NCBI GenBank assembly: GCA_017883165.1
Contig: JADGOC010000025.1
Span: forward strand, 1-33,146
Reading direction: 5' to 3'
DNA length: 33,146 nucleotides
Origin: Acidobacteriota bacterium
GTDB lineage: Bacteria > Acidobacteriota > Vicinamibacteria > Vicinamibacterales > CAVVIG01
Shown here one piece after another: positions 23,005-31,113 of this stretch. A program made the translations under genes and the position numbers. Position 1 is the first letter of the stretch, and every line of letters begins with the position of its first letter. Below the pieces are notes generated by a model. That model was given only the letters and a program-made list of their open reading frames with translations, was not told where the DNA came from and searched no databases.

Positions 23005-23024
23005 CCGGGTCCTGGTGGACCCGG
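23005..23024. other. intergenic 8-bp hairpin
   Basis: CCGGGTCC-TGGT-GGACCCGG, a perfect 8-bp stem with a 4-base loop starting two bases after the tdk stop. No T-run follows, so it is not a classical terminator; it could stabilise the tdk 3' end or slow transcription. Confidence 0.5.
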
Positions 23025-23037
23025 AGAGATTCCGGCG

Positions 23038-23595
23038 ATGGACATTCAGTCCGTGCTCAACCGCGTGCTTCTGCTGCTTGGCGCCGGTTTTCTCGTCGCC
23101 AACGCGCGGCTCATCCTCGAGTACTTCACGTTCCTCCGCCGCCGGCGCAGCGCCCTGCTGATCTGGCCGAGCCCGAAGCCGCCGTACTACGGCATGGCGC
23201 TCGCCATCGGCGTCGTCCTCGGGCTCATCGTCTTTTACAAGCTCGTCTTCCTGCACCGCCAGGTGTTCGGCGAAGCGATGATGTTCCTCTACTACGCGTA
23301 CTTGCTTCCGCTCAGCCGGCGCATCGGACGTGGGTTTTACGAGGACGGCATCTGGGGCGACACCGTGTTTGTGCCGTACAACGAGGTGAGCGGGATCAGC
23401 TGGCGTGAAGGGGAGCACCGGATGACGCTCATCCTGATCTCGCGGCTGCGCAATCTGGCACGCCGCCTGTCGGTGCCCGTCGAGCACTACGCCGCCGCCC
23501 GGCGCCTGCTGCGCGACAAGATCGCCGCGCATGATATTCACTTTACGGGAACCGGGTTGGACCTTGGCGTGCATGATGAACGCGACGAGATCTGA
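23038..23595 (+). CDS. small membrane protein of unknown function
   Basis: 185 residues. Predicted membrane segments lie at about 8-32 (VLLLLGAGFLVANARLIL), 51-72 (GMALAIGVVLGLIVFYKLVFL) and possibly 77-92 (MMFLYYAYLLPL). A C-terminal soluble domain has YEDGIWGDTVFVPYNEVSGISWREGE, the pattern of small PH-like domains that follow two to three membrane helices (similar to DUF5673-type proteins; not a firm match). It lies between tdk and ku in the same direction. Confidence 0.6.
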   Translation: MDIQSVLNRVLLLLGAGFLVANARLILEYFTFLRRRRSALLIWPSPKPPYYGMALAIGVVLGLIVFYKLVFLHRQVFGEAMMFLYYAYLLPLSRRIGRGFYEDGIWGDTVFVPYNEVSGISWREGEHRMTLILISRLRNLARRLSVPVEHYAAARRLLRDKIAAHDIHFTGTGLDLGVHDERDEI

Positions 23596-23616
23596 CGATA
23601 AACCCCCGAGACCACT

Positions 23617-24459
23617 ATGGCGCCAAGACCGACCTGGAAAGGCTTCCTCAAGATCAGCCTGGTGAACATTCCGATCAAGGTGTTCCCGGCGACCGAGTCG
23701 AGCGGCACGATCTCGTTCAACCAGCTTCACGGTGAGTGCCAGACGCGCATCCAGCAGAAGCGCTGGTGCGCGCACTGCAACCGGGAGGTGCCGAACTCGG
23801 AGATCGTCAAAGGCTACGAGTTCGAAAAGGGGCGCTACGTCGTGCTGTCGGAAGACGACTTCGACAAGGTCCGCCCCGCCTCGACGCGCGTCATCGACCT
23901 GGTGCAGTTTGCCGACGACTCGGCGATCGATCCGATCTACGTCGATCGCGCGTACTACCTGGCGCCCGACGGCCCAGTGGCGTCCGACGCGTTCGCGGTG
24001 ATGCGCGAAGGGATGAAGGGCAAGGTCGGCATCGGCAAGCTCGCGCTCTACGGACGCGAGTACCTCGTCGCCGTCCGCCCGCAGCAGCGCGGCATCGTGA
24101 TGTACACGCTGCACCACGCCGCCGAGATTCGCAGCATCGACGCCGTCGAAGAGCTCAATGCCGTCTCGACGAAGGTCAAACCCGAGGAGGTCAAGCTCGC
24201 GCGGCAGATTATCGGCAGCTTCGAGGGTCCGTTGAATCTGTTGGACTACAAGGACGAGTACCGCGAGGGGCTGCAGGCGATCATCGACGCAAAGATCGCG
24301 GGCAAAGAGATCGTCGCGCCGGCCGTGGAGACGCCGGCCCGGGTCGTCAATCTGATGGAGGCGCTTAAGAAGAGCCTCGACACGGTGAGCCGCGCCAAGA
24401 AGACGCCCGCGAAGGCGTCGATCGCCAAACCCGCCGCGAAACGCAAGCGCGCGGGATAG
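23617..24459 (+). CDS. ku: bacterial Ku, non-homologous end-joining protein
   Basis: 280 residues; a homodimeric ring that binds double-strand DNA ends and recruits ligase LigD. The Ku core is clear: TWKGFLKISLVNIPIKVFPA, FNQLHGECQTRIQQKRWC, VVLSEDDFDKV, YYLAPDGP, LALYGREYLVAVRP, and LLDYKDEYREGLQAIIDAKIAGKEI. A basic Lys/Ala-rich tail (about 250-280) is typical. No LigD is in the window. The stop codon is the first part of a heptamer repeat. Confidence 0.95.
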   Translation: MAPRPTWKGFLKISLVNIPIKVFPATESSGTISFNQLHGECQTRIQQKRWCAHCNREVPNSEIVKGYEFEKGRYVVLSEDDFDKVRPASTRVIDLVQFADDSAIDPIYVDRAYYLAPDGPVASDAFAVMREGMKGKVGIGKLALYGREYLVAVRPQQRGIVMYTLHHAAEIRSIDAVEELNAVSTKVKPEEVKLARQIIGSFEGPLNLLDYKDEYREGLQAIIDAKIAGKEIVAPAVETPARVVNLMEALKKSLDTVSRAKKTPAKASIAKPAAKRKRAG

Positions 24460-24484
24460 TTCTTAGTTCCTGATGCTCAATTCC
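24457..24484. repeat. heptanucleotide repeat at the ku / phosphatidyltransferase junction
   Basis: Units TAGTTCT, TAGTTCC, TGATGCT, CAATTCC in 7-base phase. They include the stop codons of both convergent genes. More degenerate than the copies at 10677 and 22358. Confidence 0.5.
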
Positions 24485-25355
24485 TGAGGGCAAGTTTCAG
24501 CGCGATCCATCCGCCCAGGCCGTGCCCGTGCGCCATGGGGTCGCCGAGCCAGTCGGGCGGCACAAGCCAGACGAAGGCCAGAATCGCGATCACCCACAGG
24601 TCGTAGGGAATCGTCGTGCGCTCGTCGGTCCAGAAGAACGCGCGCCAGAACAGGCCGGCCGCGCCGTCGCGCCGCGGCATCGGCAAGGCGTTCAGGGCGA
24701 GATATGTGTAGTAGATCCGGTTGACGACGGCCAGGATCGACAGCACCAGAATCACCCACAGCACGCCGGCCATGCGGTTCGTGAACGCGCCGATCATGAA
24801 CAGCACGATGCGCTCGGGTCGCTCCATGAAGCCGACCTTGCACTTCTCGACGAGCGATTCGGCGCGCGCCCGCGCGTAGCTCGTCATGATCGAGAAGATG
24901 AGCGTCAGCGCGGCGACCATCACGTAATCGGTGCGGCCCAGCTTGGAGTACAGGAAGATCAGCCCGGTCAGCAGGGCGAGGTCGGAGAAGCGGTCCAGCG
25001 TCGAATCCCAGAACGCGCCGAATCGCGACTGGAGCTGGAGCTGAAGCGCCACCTTGCCGTCGATAAAATCGAAAATATTGGCCACGATCATGATGACGCC
25101 GGCGAGGACGAAATGCCCGAAGCCGAGCGCCCAGGCCGCGCCGACGTTGACCAGCACGCCGACGAGCGTCAGTGTGTTCGGGTGAATCCGCAGCGCCACG
25201 CACGCCGCGATGATCGCGCGCAGCGGGAACATGCAGATGACGCCGATCGCGCCCGTGAAGGTCAGCCGCGGCGCCGGGCCGCCAGGGCCAGGAGGACCAG
25301 GAGGACCAGGAGGAGACGACCCGTGGGGCTGCGGCGCAGGGGCCAGGACATTCAT
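24477..25355 (-). CDS. CDP-alcohol phosphatidyltransferase family membrane enzyme
   Basis: 292 residues with five or six membrane segments. The active-site signature reads D96-x2-D99-G-x2-A103-L104-x8-G113-x3-D117-x3-D121. All four Asp are kept, but the Arg that usually follows the Ala is Leu. The family transfers a phospho-alcohol from a CDP-activated lipid headgroup; FGAFWDSTLDRFSD resembles inositol-phosphate-type members, but the substrate is unknown. The N-terminus (residues 15-27) is a Pro-Pro-Gly tract encoded by a 9-base repeat. The ATG at 25355 has no Shine-Dalgarno, so a later start is possible. Confidence 0.82.
   Translation of the reverse strand: MNVLAPAPQPHGSSPPGPPGPPGPGGPAPRLTFTGAIGVICMFPLRAIIAACVALRIHPNTLTLVGVLVNVGAAWALGFGHFVLAGVIMIVANIFDFIDGKVALQLQLQSRFGAFWDSTLDRFSDLALLTGLIFLYSKLGRTDYVMVAALTLIFSIMTSYARARAESLVEKCKVGFMERPERIVLFMIGAFTNRMAGVLWVILVLSILAVVNRIYYTYLALNALPMPRRDGAAGLFWRAFFWTDERTTIPYDLWVIAILAFVWLVPPDWLGDPMAHGHGLGGWIALKLALRN
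25286..25315. repeat. 9-base tandem repeat encoding Pro-Pro-Gly
   Basis: About three units of CCAGGAGGA on the plus strand, read on the minus strand as a collagen-like Pro/Gly tract at the N-terminus of the phosphatidyltransferase. The boundaries are approximate. Confidence 0.6.
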
Positions 25356-25376
25356 CGGGTCGTGCACGGACTGCCG

Positions 25377-25382
25377 TATAAT
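25377..25382 (+). promoter_or_regulatory. candidate -10 box for the uvrC operon
   Basis: A perfect TATAAT 41 bases before the uvrC ATG, in the gap between divergent genes. No convincing -35 element stands at the usual spacing. Confidence 0.4.
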
Positions 25383-25423
25383 GGAGGGTTCAGGCACTGA
25401 GCGGAGACGCGACATAGTAACGT

Positions 25424-27301
25424 ATGGCCATCCACGAACTCAAGGAGCAGATTGCCCGGCTGCCCGAGCAGCCCGGAGTCTATCTGTACTTCAACGCGGA
25501 CGGCGACACGATTTACGTCGGGAAAGCGCGCGCGCTGCGCGACCGCGTGCGCAACTATCTAGGCGCGTTCGGGTCGGACTCGAAAACCGACGCGCTGCTG
25601 AACGAAGTCGCGCGCCTCGAGGTCATCGTCACCGACTCGGTCGTCGAGGCGCTGGCGCTCGAGAACAATCTCATCAAACAGCGCGCGCCGAAGTACAACA
25701 TCCTGCTTCGCGACGACAAGAACTATCCGTATCTGCAGCTGACGACGAACGAGCCGTTTCCGCGCGTCCTCGTCGCGCGCCGCGTGGAGCGCGATGGCAG
25801 CTTCTACGCGGGCCCGTTTCTGCCCGCCACCTTCGCGCGCAAGACGATGGCGCTGACACACCGGCTGTTCGGGATGCGTTCGTGCAACGAGGTGATCACC
25901 GGCAAGCGCGAACGACCGTGTCTGGAGTACGACATCAAGCGCTGCATTGCGCCATGCGTGGACACGGTGTGCGGCGCCGAGGAGTATGGGCGCGCGGTGG
26001 CGCTCACGCAGCTGTTTCTCGAGGGCAAGAACGACGAGCTGCTGAACACGCTCGGCGCGCGCATGGCGGACGCCGCCGCGGGCGAGCGCTATGAAGAAGC
26101 GGCGCAGATGCGCGACGCGATGCGCACCGTGCAGACGCTGCACGATCGCCAGCAGAAGATGGCGACGCCCGAGTTCGGGCACCGGGACGTTTTCGGACTC
26201 AAGATGGGTCCGGCCGGCCTCGTCATCCAGGTCTTCCAGGTCCGCAGCGGCCGGGTCGTCGAGCGCGTGGAGCTTGGGAGCGAGCAGGCGATGGCCGGGT
26301 CGCGCGAGGGCGAAGTACTCGAGGCGGGGATCCAGCAGTTCTACGAATGGCGCGGCGCGCCGCCGGAGATCCACGTGCCGGCTGAACCGGACGAGCGCGA
26401 GGCGCTCGAGAGCTGGCTCTCCGAGCGCGCGAGGCGGCGGGTCCGCATTCTGGTGCCGCAGCGCGGCGACAAGCGCGGGTTGATCGATCTCGCGAACCGG
26501 AACGCCGCGCTGGTGTATCAGACGCGCTTCAACCAGACGACTGCCGCGCAGTACGACGCCCTCGAAACGCTGCAGGCGGTGCTCGCGCTGCCGGCGATCC
26601 CGCGGCGCATCGAGTGTTTCGATATTTCGACGATTCAAGGCAGCGAGACGGTGGCGTCGATGGTGGTGTGCGAGGACGGCCGTATGCGCCGCGGCGAGTA
26701 CCGCAAGTACCGCATCCGGGGTCGGGAGCCTTTTGCAGTTTCTGCCACGTTAGAGCGTCAGGGTACGCAGAAACTGCAAAAGGCTCCCGACCCCCCTGTG
26801 AATAACGACTTCGCGGCGATGCACGAAGTTGTCCTCCGCCGGTATCGCAAGCTGCTCGAGCAGGGCGGGCCGTTTCCCGATCTCATCCTGGTCGATGGCG
26901 GCAAGGGGCAACTGTCCGCGGCGTATACGGCGCTCGAAGCGCTGGGGCTCGCCAATCTCGTCGCGATCGGCATCGCGAAAAAAGAAGAGCTGCTCCACAC
27001 GCGCGACCGTGTCGATCCCATCGCGCTCGCGCCGCACGATCCCGCGCTGCTGCTCGTCCAGCGCATTCGCGACGAAGCGCATCGCTTCGCGGTGGCGTTC
27101 CACCGACGCGCGCGCACGATGCGCGACCTCCGATCGGAGCTCGACCATGTTCCCGGGATCGGGCCGCGCCGCCGACGCACCCTCCTGACGACATTCGGAA
27201 GCGTGGCGGGCGTGCGGCGCGCGACGCGCGAAGAGCTCAAGGCGGTGATCGGCCCGAAAGCGGCGGATCTCGTCCTTGCGTTTTTCGCGAGTCGGCCGTA
27301 A
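25424..27301 (+). CDS. uvrC: excinuclease ABC subunit C
   Basis: 625 residues; makes the 3' and 5' incisions of nucleotide excision repair. N-terminal GIY-YIG nuclease (QPGVYLYFNADGDTIYVGKARALRDRVRNY), UVR domain (RYEEAAQMRDAMRTV), RNase H-like nuclease (IECFDISTIQG ... PDLILVDGGKGQLSAA), and a tandem HhH tail (LDHVPGIGPRRRRTLL). A palindromic element (26718-26794) is translated in frame as residues about 432-458, between KYRIRG and NDFAAMHEVV inside the RNase H-like domain. The flanking family motifs are intact. No good Shine-Dalgarno precedes the ATG. Confidence 0.96.
   Translation: MAIHELKEQIARLPEQPGVYLYFNADGDTIYVGKARALRDRVRNYLGAFGSDSKTDALLNEVARLEVIVTDSVVEALALENNLIKQRAPKYNILLRDDKNYPYLQLTTNEPFPRVLVARRVERDGSFYAGPFLPATFARKTMALTHRLFGMRSCNEVITGKRERPCLEYDIKRCIAPCVDTVCGAEEYGRAVALTQLFLEGKNDELLNTLGARMADAAAGERYEEAAQMRDAMRTVQTLHDRQQKMATPEFGHRDVFGLKMGPAGLVIQVFQVRSGRVVERVELGSEQAMAGSREGEVLEAGIQQFYEWRGAPPEIHVPAEPDEREALESWLSERARRRVRILVPQRGDKRGLIDLANRNAALVYQTRFNQTTAAQYDALETLQAVLALPAIPRRIECFDISTIQGSETVASMVVCEDGRMRRGEYRKYRIRGREPFAVSATLERQGTQKLQKAPDPPVNNDFAAMHEVVLRRYRKLLEQGGPFPDLILVDGGKGQLSAAYTALEALGLANLVAIGIAKKEELLHTRDRVDPIALAPHDPALLLVQRIRDEAHRFAVAFHRRARTMRDLRSELDHVPGIGPRRRRTLLTTFGSVAGVRRATREELKAVIGPKAADLVLAFFASRP
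26718..26794. repeat. 77-bp palindromic element, copy B, inserted in frame in uvrC
   Basis: Perfect 28-base inverted arms (26718-26745 and 26767-26794; the left arm begins GGGGTCGGGAGCC and ends GTTTCTGC) with a 21-base loop that contains TCAGGGTACG. Compared with copy A at 10012, the outer 21 bases differ at a single position, T to C, matched by A to G in the other arm. The centre shares TCAG-R-GTACGCA. No stop codon occurs in the uvrC frame. Confidence 0.9.
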
Positions 27302-27312
27302 CCTGTTACTCC

Positions 27313-27960
27313 TTGCTGGACATCCACTACGCGCAGGTTTTCATCGCGTTCATCGTCCTGCTGTTCTCCTTGACCATTCATGAAATGGCGCACGCATGGA
27401 CGGCGGATCGGCTCGGCGATCCGACCGCGCGCCTGCGGGGACGCGTGTCGCTCAACCCGCTCGTGCACGCCGACCCGATCGGCACGGTGCTGTTTCCGTT
27501 GCTCGCGCTGATCAGCGGGTTTCCGCTGATCGGCTGGGCGAAGCCGGTGCCGGTGGACGTGCGCAATCTGCGCCGCGGTCGGCGCGATTTCGTCCTCGTC
27601 GCGGCGGCGGGGCCGTCGAGCAATCTCGTCATGGCTGTCGCCGCGGCGATTCTCCTGCAGCTCACACCGGTGACACCCGTGACGCTCGGCGAGCCGAACG
27701 TGACCGCGCCGCTGGCCTCGCTCTTCAGCCTCGCGATGCAGATCAACGTGCTGCTCGCGATCTTCAACATGATTCCGATTCCGCCGCTCGACGGCGGCAA
27801 CGTCCTCAGCGGCCTGCTGCCCGAATGGCTGGCGATCGTGTTCAACCGCATTCGTCCGTACGGCTTTCTGCTGCTGTACGTCCTGATGTTCACGGGGGGC
27901 TTCGACTACCTGGTGGGGCCGCCGTACCGCCTTCTCGTCTCGTGGCTGCCGACACGGTGA
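27313..27960 (+). CDS. site-2-protease family (M50) membrane metalloprotease
   Basis: 215 residues with about five membrane segments. The zinc motif HEMAH is in the first segment (LLFSLTIHEMAHAW), and the second active-site motif is NMIPIPPLDGG in a later helix. This is the short M50 subgroup lacking PDZ or CBS domains. Substrates are unknown. The TTG start at 27313 lies 11 bases after uvrC; it is the only suitable start. The stop overlaps the trpS start (GTGA). Confidence 0.88.
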   Translation: MLDIHYAQVFIAFIVLLFSLTIHEMAHAWTADRLGDPTARLRGRVSLNPLVHADPIGTVLFPLLALISGFPLIGWAKPVPVDVRNLRRGRRDFVLVAAAGPSSNLVMAVAAAILLQLTPVTPVTLGEPNVTAPLASLFSLAMQINVLLAIFNMIPIPPLDGGNVLSGLLPEWLAIVFNRIRPYGFLLLYVLMFTGGFDYLVGPPYRLLVSWLPTR

Positions 27961-28976
27961 CGTCCCGCGCGCGCGTCGTCTCGGGGATGCGGCCGACGGG
28001 ACGGCTGCACCTCGGCCATCTGGTCGGGGCGCTCGGGAATTGGGTCCCGCTGCAGGAGAAATACGACTGCTTCTATTTCGTCGCCGACTGGCACGCGCTC
28101 ACGAGCGATTTCGCCGACACGAGCCAGCTCACGTCGTACACGTATGAAAACGTCGCCGACTGGATCGGCGCGGGTCTGGATCCCGAGAAGAGCACCTTTT
28201 TCATCCAGTCGCTCGTCCCCGAACACGCCGAGCTCTATCTGATGCTGTCGATGGTGGTGCCCGTGCCGTGGCTCGAGCGCGTGCCGACCTATAAAGAGCA
28301 GCAGGAAACGCTGAAGGACAAAGATCTCTCCTCGATCGGTTTTCTCGGCTATCCCCTGCTGCAGACGGCCGACGTCGCGATGTACGATGCGCGCTTCGTG
28401 CCGGTCGGCGAGGATCAGGTCGCGCACCTCGAGCTGGCGCGCGAGGTCGTGCGTCGTTTCAACAACGTCTTCGGCGGCAGCGCCCCCGGCGGTGACGTGC
28501 TCGTCGAACCGCAGGCGCTCCTGACGACGTTCGGCAGACTGCCGGGGCTCGACGGCGACAAGAAGATGAGCAAGAGCCTCGGCAACACGATTCATCTGTC
28601 GGACAGCGCCGACGAGGTCCGCAAGAAAGTGATGCGGATGTACACGGATCCCAAACGGGTGCGCGCCGACATCCCCGGTACCGTCGAAGGCAACCCGGTT
28701 TTCACGTATCATGACGCGTTCAACGCGAACACGGCCGAAGTGGACGACCTAAAAGCGCGGTACCGCGCGGGGAAAGTCGGCGACGTCGAGGTGAAGACCA
28801 AACTGTCCCTCGCGCTTAACGCGCGGCTCGATCCGATTCGCGAGCGCCGCGCCGCCGTGCTCGCCAAGCCGGACCGGCTGCGCGAGATCCTCTTCGAGGG
28901 CTCGACGCGCGCCCGGCGCGCCGCGCAGGGGACCATGGAACGGGTCCGCGACGCGATGAAGATTTCGTACAAGTAG
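27957..28976 (+). CDS. trpS: tryptophanyl-tRNA synthetase
   Basis: 339 residues; class I synthetase that charges tRNA-Trp. N-terminal VVSGMRPTGRLHLGHLVGALGNW holds the HIGH-type HLGH. KMSKS appears in GDKKMSKSLGNTIHLS. VGEDQVAHLELAREVVRRFN is also family-typical. The GTG at 27957 overlaps the stop of the M50 gene, giving MTSRARVVSGMRP; the next ATG would cut the ATP-binding strand. Part of the uvrC-to-scpB run. Confidence 0.94.
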   Translation: MTSRARVVSGMRPTGRLHLGHLVGALGNWVPLQEKYDCFYFVADWHALTSDFADTSQLTSYTYENVADWIGAGLDPEKSTFFIQSLVPEHAELYLMLSMVVPVPWLERVPTYKEQQETLKDKDLSSIGFLGYPLLQTADVAMYDARFVPVGEDQVAHLELAREVVRRFNNVFGGSAPGGDVLVEPQALLTTFGRLPGLDGDKKMSKSLGNTIHLSDSADEVRKKVMRMYTDPKRVRADIPGTVEGNPVFTYHDAFNANTAEVDDLKARYRAGKVGDVEVKTKLSLALNARLDPIRERRAAVLAKPDRLREILFEGSTRARRAAQGTMERVRDAMKISYK

Positions 28977-28986
28977 AAGCACGCCG

Positions 28987-29790
28987 ATGGATCACTCGCA
29001 GGACTTCGAATCGTCGGCCGACGCGTACCCCGTCAAGCTCGAACACTTCGAGGGGCCGCTCGACTTGCTGCTTCATCTCATCAAGAAGAACGAGGTGAAC
29101 ATCTACGATATTCCGATCGCGCTGATCACCCAGCAGTACCTCGACACCATCGAGTTCATGCAGGAGCTGGATCTCGACGTCGCCGGCGACTATCTCGTGC
29201 TCGCGGCGACCCTCATCCACATCAAATCTAAAATGCTGCTGCCCCGGCCCGAGACGGCGGCGGGCGTCGAGGGTGACGAAGAGGATCCGCGCGACGCGCT
29301 GGTGCGGCGGCTGCTCGAGCATCAGAAGTACAAGGCCGCGGCGGGCCTGCTGCACGAACGCGAACAGCTGCGCTCGGCGCAGTGGCTGCGGCCCGATGAG
29401 CGCGTGGCCGCCATCGCGGGCGACGAGTACGAGCCGGAGCTGGAAGTCGATCTCTTCAGCCTGCTCAACGCGTTTCAGGCGGTCGTCGAGCGCGCGAAGC
29501 ACCGGCCGCGCGTGCTGCTGCCGCCCGAACAGATCCCCGTCGAGGTGCGGATCGAGCAGCTCCTGGCGCGGATGTCGGAAACCGAGGCGATCGGCTTCGA
29601 CGAGCTCTTTGCCGACGCGCACGATCGCTCGGGGCTCATCGTGACGTTCCTCGCGCTGCTCGAAATGATCCGCCTGAAACTGGTGAGGGTCTTCCAGTCC
29701 GGCTCGTTCGGGCCGATCCGCGTGTACAAGCGTGCGCGGCCGGCCGATGCGCCGCATCCCATTGGCGACCCGGAGGAGAATCGTGGCTGA
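28987..29790 (+). CDS. scpA: segregation and condensation protein A
   Basis: 267 residues; the kleisin that bridges SMC heads and binds ScpB for chromosome condensation. The N-terminal SMC-binding part reads VKLEHFEGPLDLLLHLIKKNEVNIYDIPIALITQQYL; the middle is acidic; the C-terminal winged helix (TFLALLEMIRLKLVRVFQSGSFGPI) binds the SMC cap. It begins 10 bases after trpS. The gene overlaps scpB by 8 bases. Confidence 0.94.
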   Translation: MDHSQDFESSADAYPVKLEHFEGPLDLLLHLIKKNEVNIYDIPIALITQQYLDTIEFMQELDLDVAGDYLVLAATLIHIKSKMLLPRPETAAGVEGDEEDPRDALVRRLLEHQKYKAAAGLLHEREQLRSAQWLRPDERVAAIAGDEYEPELEVDLFSLLNAFQAVVERAKHRPRVLLPPEQIPVEVRIEQLLARMSETEAIGFDELFADAHDRSGLIVTFLALLEMIRLKLVRVFQSGSFGPIRVYKRARPADAPHPIGDPEENRG

Positions 29791-30466
29791 CGAACGCACG
29801 GGGCAGGATGGGCAGGAAGGGCAGGAAGAGACGCTGCCGAAGAGCGTATCCGCGGAACTGAAGGCGATCCTCGAGGCGCTCATCTTCGCGTCGCCTGAAC
29901 CGCTGACGCCGAAGGCGATCTTCAAGCTGCTCGAGTCGGAGCCGAAAGAAGACGTCGAGGCCGCCCTCGCGGAGCTGAAACAGGACTACGAGCGGCCCGG
30001 CGGCCTGCAGCTGGTCGAAGTGGCGGGCGGCCTCCAAATCGTCACCCGCTCCGATCTCCACGACTGGGTCCGCCGGCTCTTCAACGAGCGGACGACGCAG
30101 CGGCTCACCGTGCAGGCGCTCGAGACGCTCGCCGTGATCGCTTACAAGCAGCCGATCACGGCCGCCGAGATCACCGAGATCCGCGCCGTCAACACCTCGG
30201 GCGTGTTGAACACGCTGCTCGAGCGGCATCTGATCAAGATCGTCGGCCGGAAACAGGTCGTCGGCCGTCCCTTCCTGTACGCGACGACGAAGGACTTCCT
30301 GATTCGGTTCGGGCTGAACGACCTGACGGATCTGCCCAAAGTCGAAGACATGGCGGAAGCGCTCGGCTTCGAGCCGCCGGCGCTCCTCGTCGAAAAGACG
30401 CCGACCGAGGAGATGTTGCCGCTCGAGGAGCCCGAGGCTGACGAGCCGTCCGGATCGATCCACTGA
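29783..30466 (+). CDS. scpB: segregation and condensation protein B
   Basis: 227 residues; dimeric partner of ScpA in the SMC complex. Two winged helices: LKAILEALIFASPEPLTPKAIFKLL and LTVQALETLAVIAYKQPITAAEITEIRAVNTSGVLNTLLERHLIKIVGRK, then GRPFLYATTKDFLIRFGL. GTG 29783 is chosen because GGAGGAG stands four bases upstream, and it overlaps the scpA stop. The first residues (TGQDGQEGQEE) come from a 9-base repeat, GGGCAGGAW, three times. The acidic C-terminal tail is typical. Confidence 0.94.
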   Translation: MADERTGQDGQEGQEETLPKSVSAELKAILEALIFASPEPLTPKAIFKLLESEPKEDVEAALAELKQDYERPGGLQLVEVAGGLQIVTRSDLHDWVRRLFNERTTQRLTVQALETLAVIAYKQPITAAEITEIRAVNTSGVLNTLLERHLIKIVGRKQVVGRPFLYATTKDFLIRFGLNDLTDLPKVEDMAEALGFEPPALLVEKTPTEEMLPLEEPEADEPSGSIH

Positions 30467-30502
30467 TCGGCGTTTGACACGGTCTAACTCAACCGTCGAT
30501 GT

Positions 30503-30535
30503 GCGGTGCAGGTGAACATCCAAATCATGCGCGCC
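30503..30535 (+). pseudogene. possible remnant of an ORF6N-domain gene
   Basis: The frame reads AVQVNIQIMRAF, which matches the highly conserved end of the ORF6N domain (normally followed by V-x-L-R). Similarity stops at once on both sides. It is short, so a chance match is possible. Confidence 0.35.
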
Positions 30536-30775
30536 TTCCCGGCGATCCCCGTGGACTCGTTCGTCGGCGTGTTGTCTGGTCCGTCCGGCCTGATCACGAA
30601 CGAAGGCAAGGTGAGGCCCTCGTCAGCGACAAGGACCTCAGGTCTGCGCGACGGCTATTTGGAGCCGTGCTGTTGGGCGTGTGCTTTGGCGGCCTCGCCA
30701 GCGTGTTGCGTTGCGCAGATGGTGCGCGTGGGCGATGTGTGCGTGATGCGCGGCCTTTTCGTGAGCGCCGGCGTC

Positions 30776-30844
30776 GTGATGTTTCGCCGCCTCCTTGTGA
30801 TGACGTGCCGCGTGTTTGTGATGCTCCGCCGCTATCGCGTGCGG
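30776..30844 (+). repeat. 21-base imperfect tandem repeat
   Basis: GTGATG occurs at 30776, 30797 and 30818 and GTGCGG at 30839, each 21 bases apart. In one frame it encodes heptads such as VMFRRLL, VMTCRVF and VMLRRYR. No start or ribosome site supports a protein. Confidence 0.55.
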
Positions 30845-30961
30845 ATCGGCGATCGGGGCCGGAGGTGGAGCCGGTCATTCCGCATGGGCGCTTCGGCGGT
30901 TCGGCCCAATTGTGGGACATTACGGGTGTAGAATGCCCGGAAAAGCCGTTTCGATTACTAG

Positions 30962-31100
30962 CTCCTTGGAGCACAGCCAATCTGCTACACGGCCGAAGAC
31001 TTCAACGGCTGCGCGCAGAAGTTCTGGCCCAAGCAGGGGGTCGATCCGGCGACTTGGTCGGACAGCCACTTCGTGTCGCATGGAAACAGGCGACGCGCCC
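30962..31100 (+). pseudogene. orphan coding-like fragment upstream of the esterase gene
   Basis: After an in-frame TAG at 30959, one frame reads LLGAQPICYTAEDFNGCAQ and continues through FWPKQGVDPATWSDSHFVSHG, with gene-like codon bias and no start codon. It looks like the C-terminal part of a protein that has lost its 5' portion. The family is not recognised. Confidence 0.4.
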
Positions 31101-31113
31101 GCGAGGAGACGTC

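Larger units (their letters stand above)
30467..31113 (+). other. gene-poor spacer with low-complexity and decayed coding remnants
   Basis: A 647-base gap with no credible complete gene, although one frame stays open through it into the esterase gene. Three things are visible: a short ORF6N-like string at 30503-30535, four 21-base repeats at 30776-30844, and a coding-like orphan segment at about 30962-31100. A TAGAAT at 30929-30934 could be a -10 box for the esterase but has no matching -35. Confidence 0.5.
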
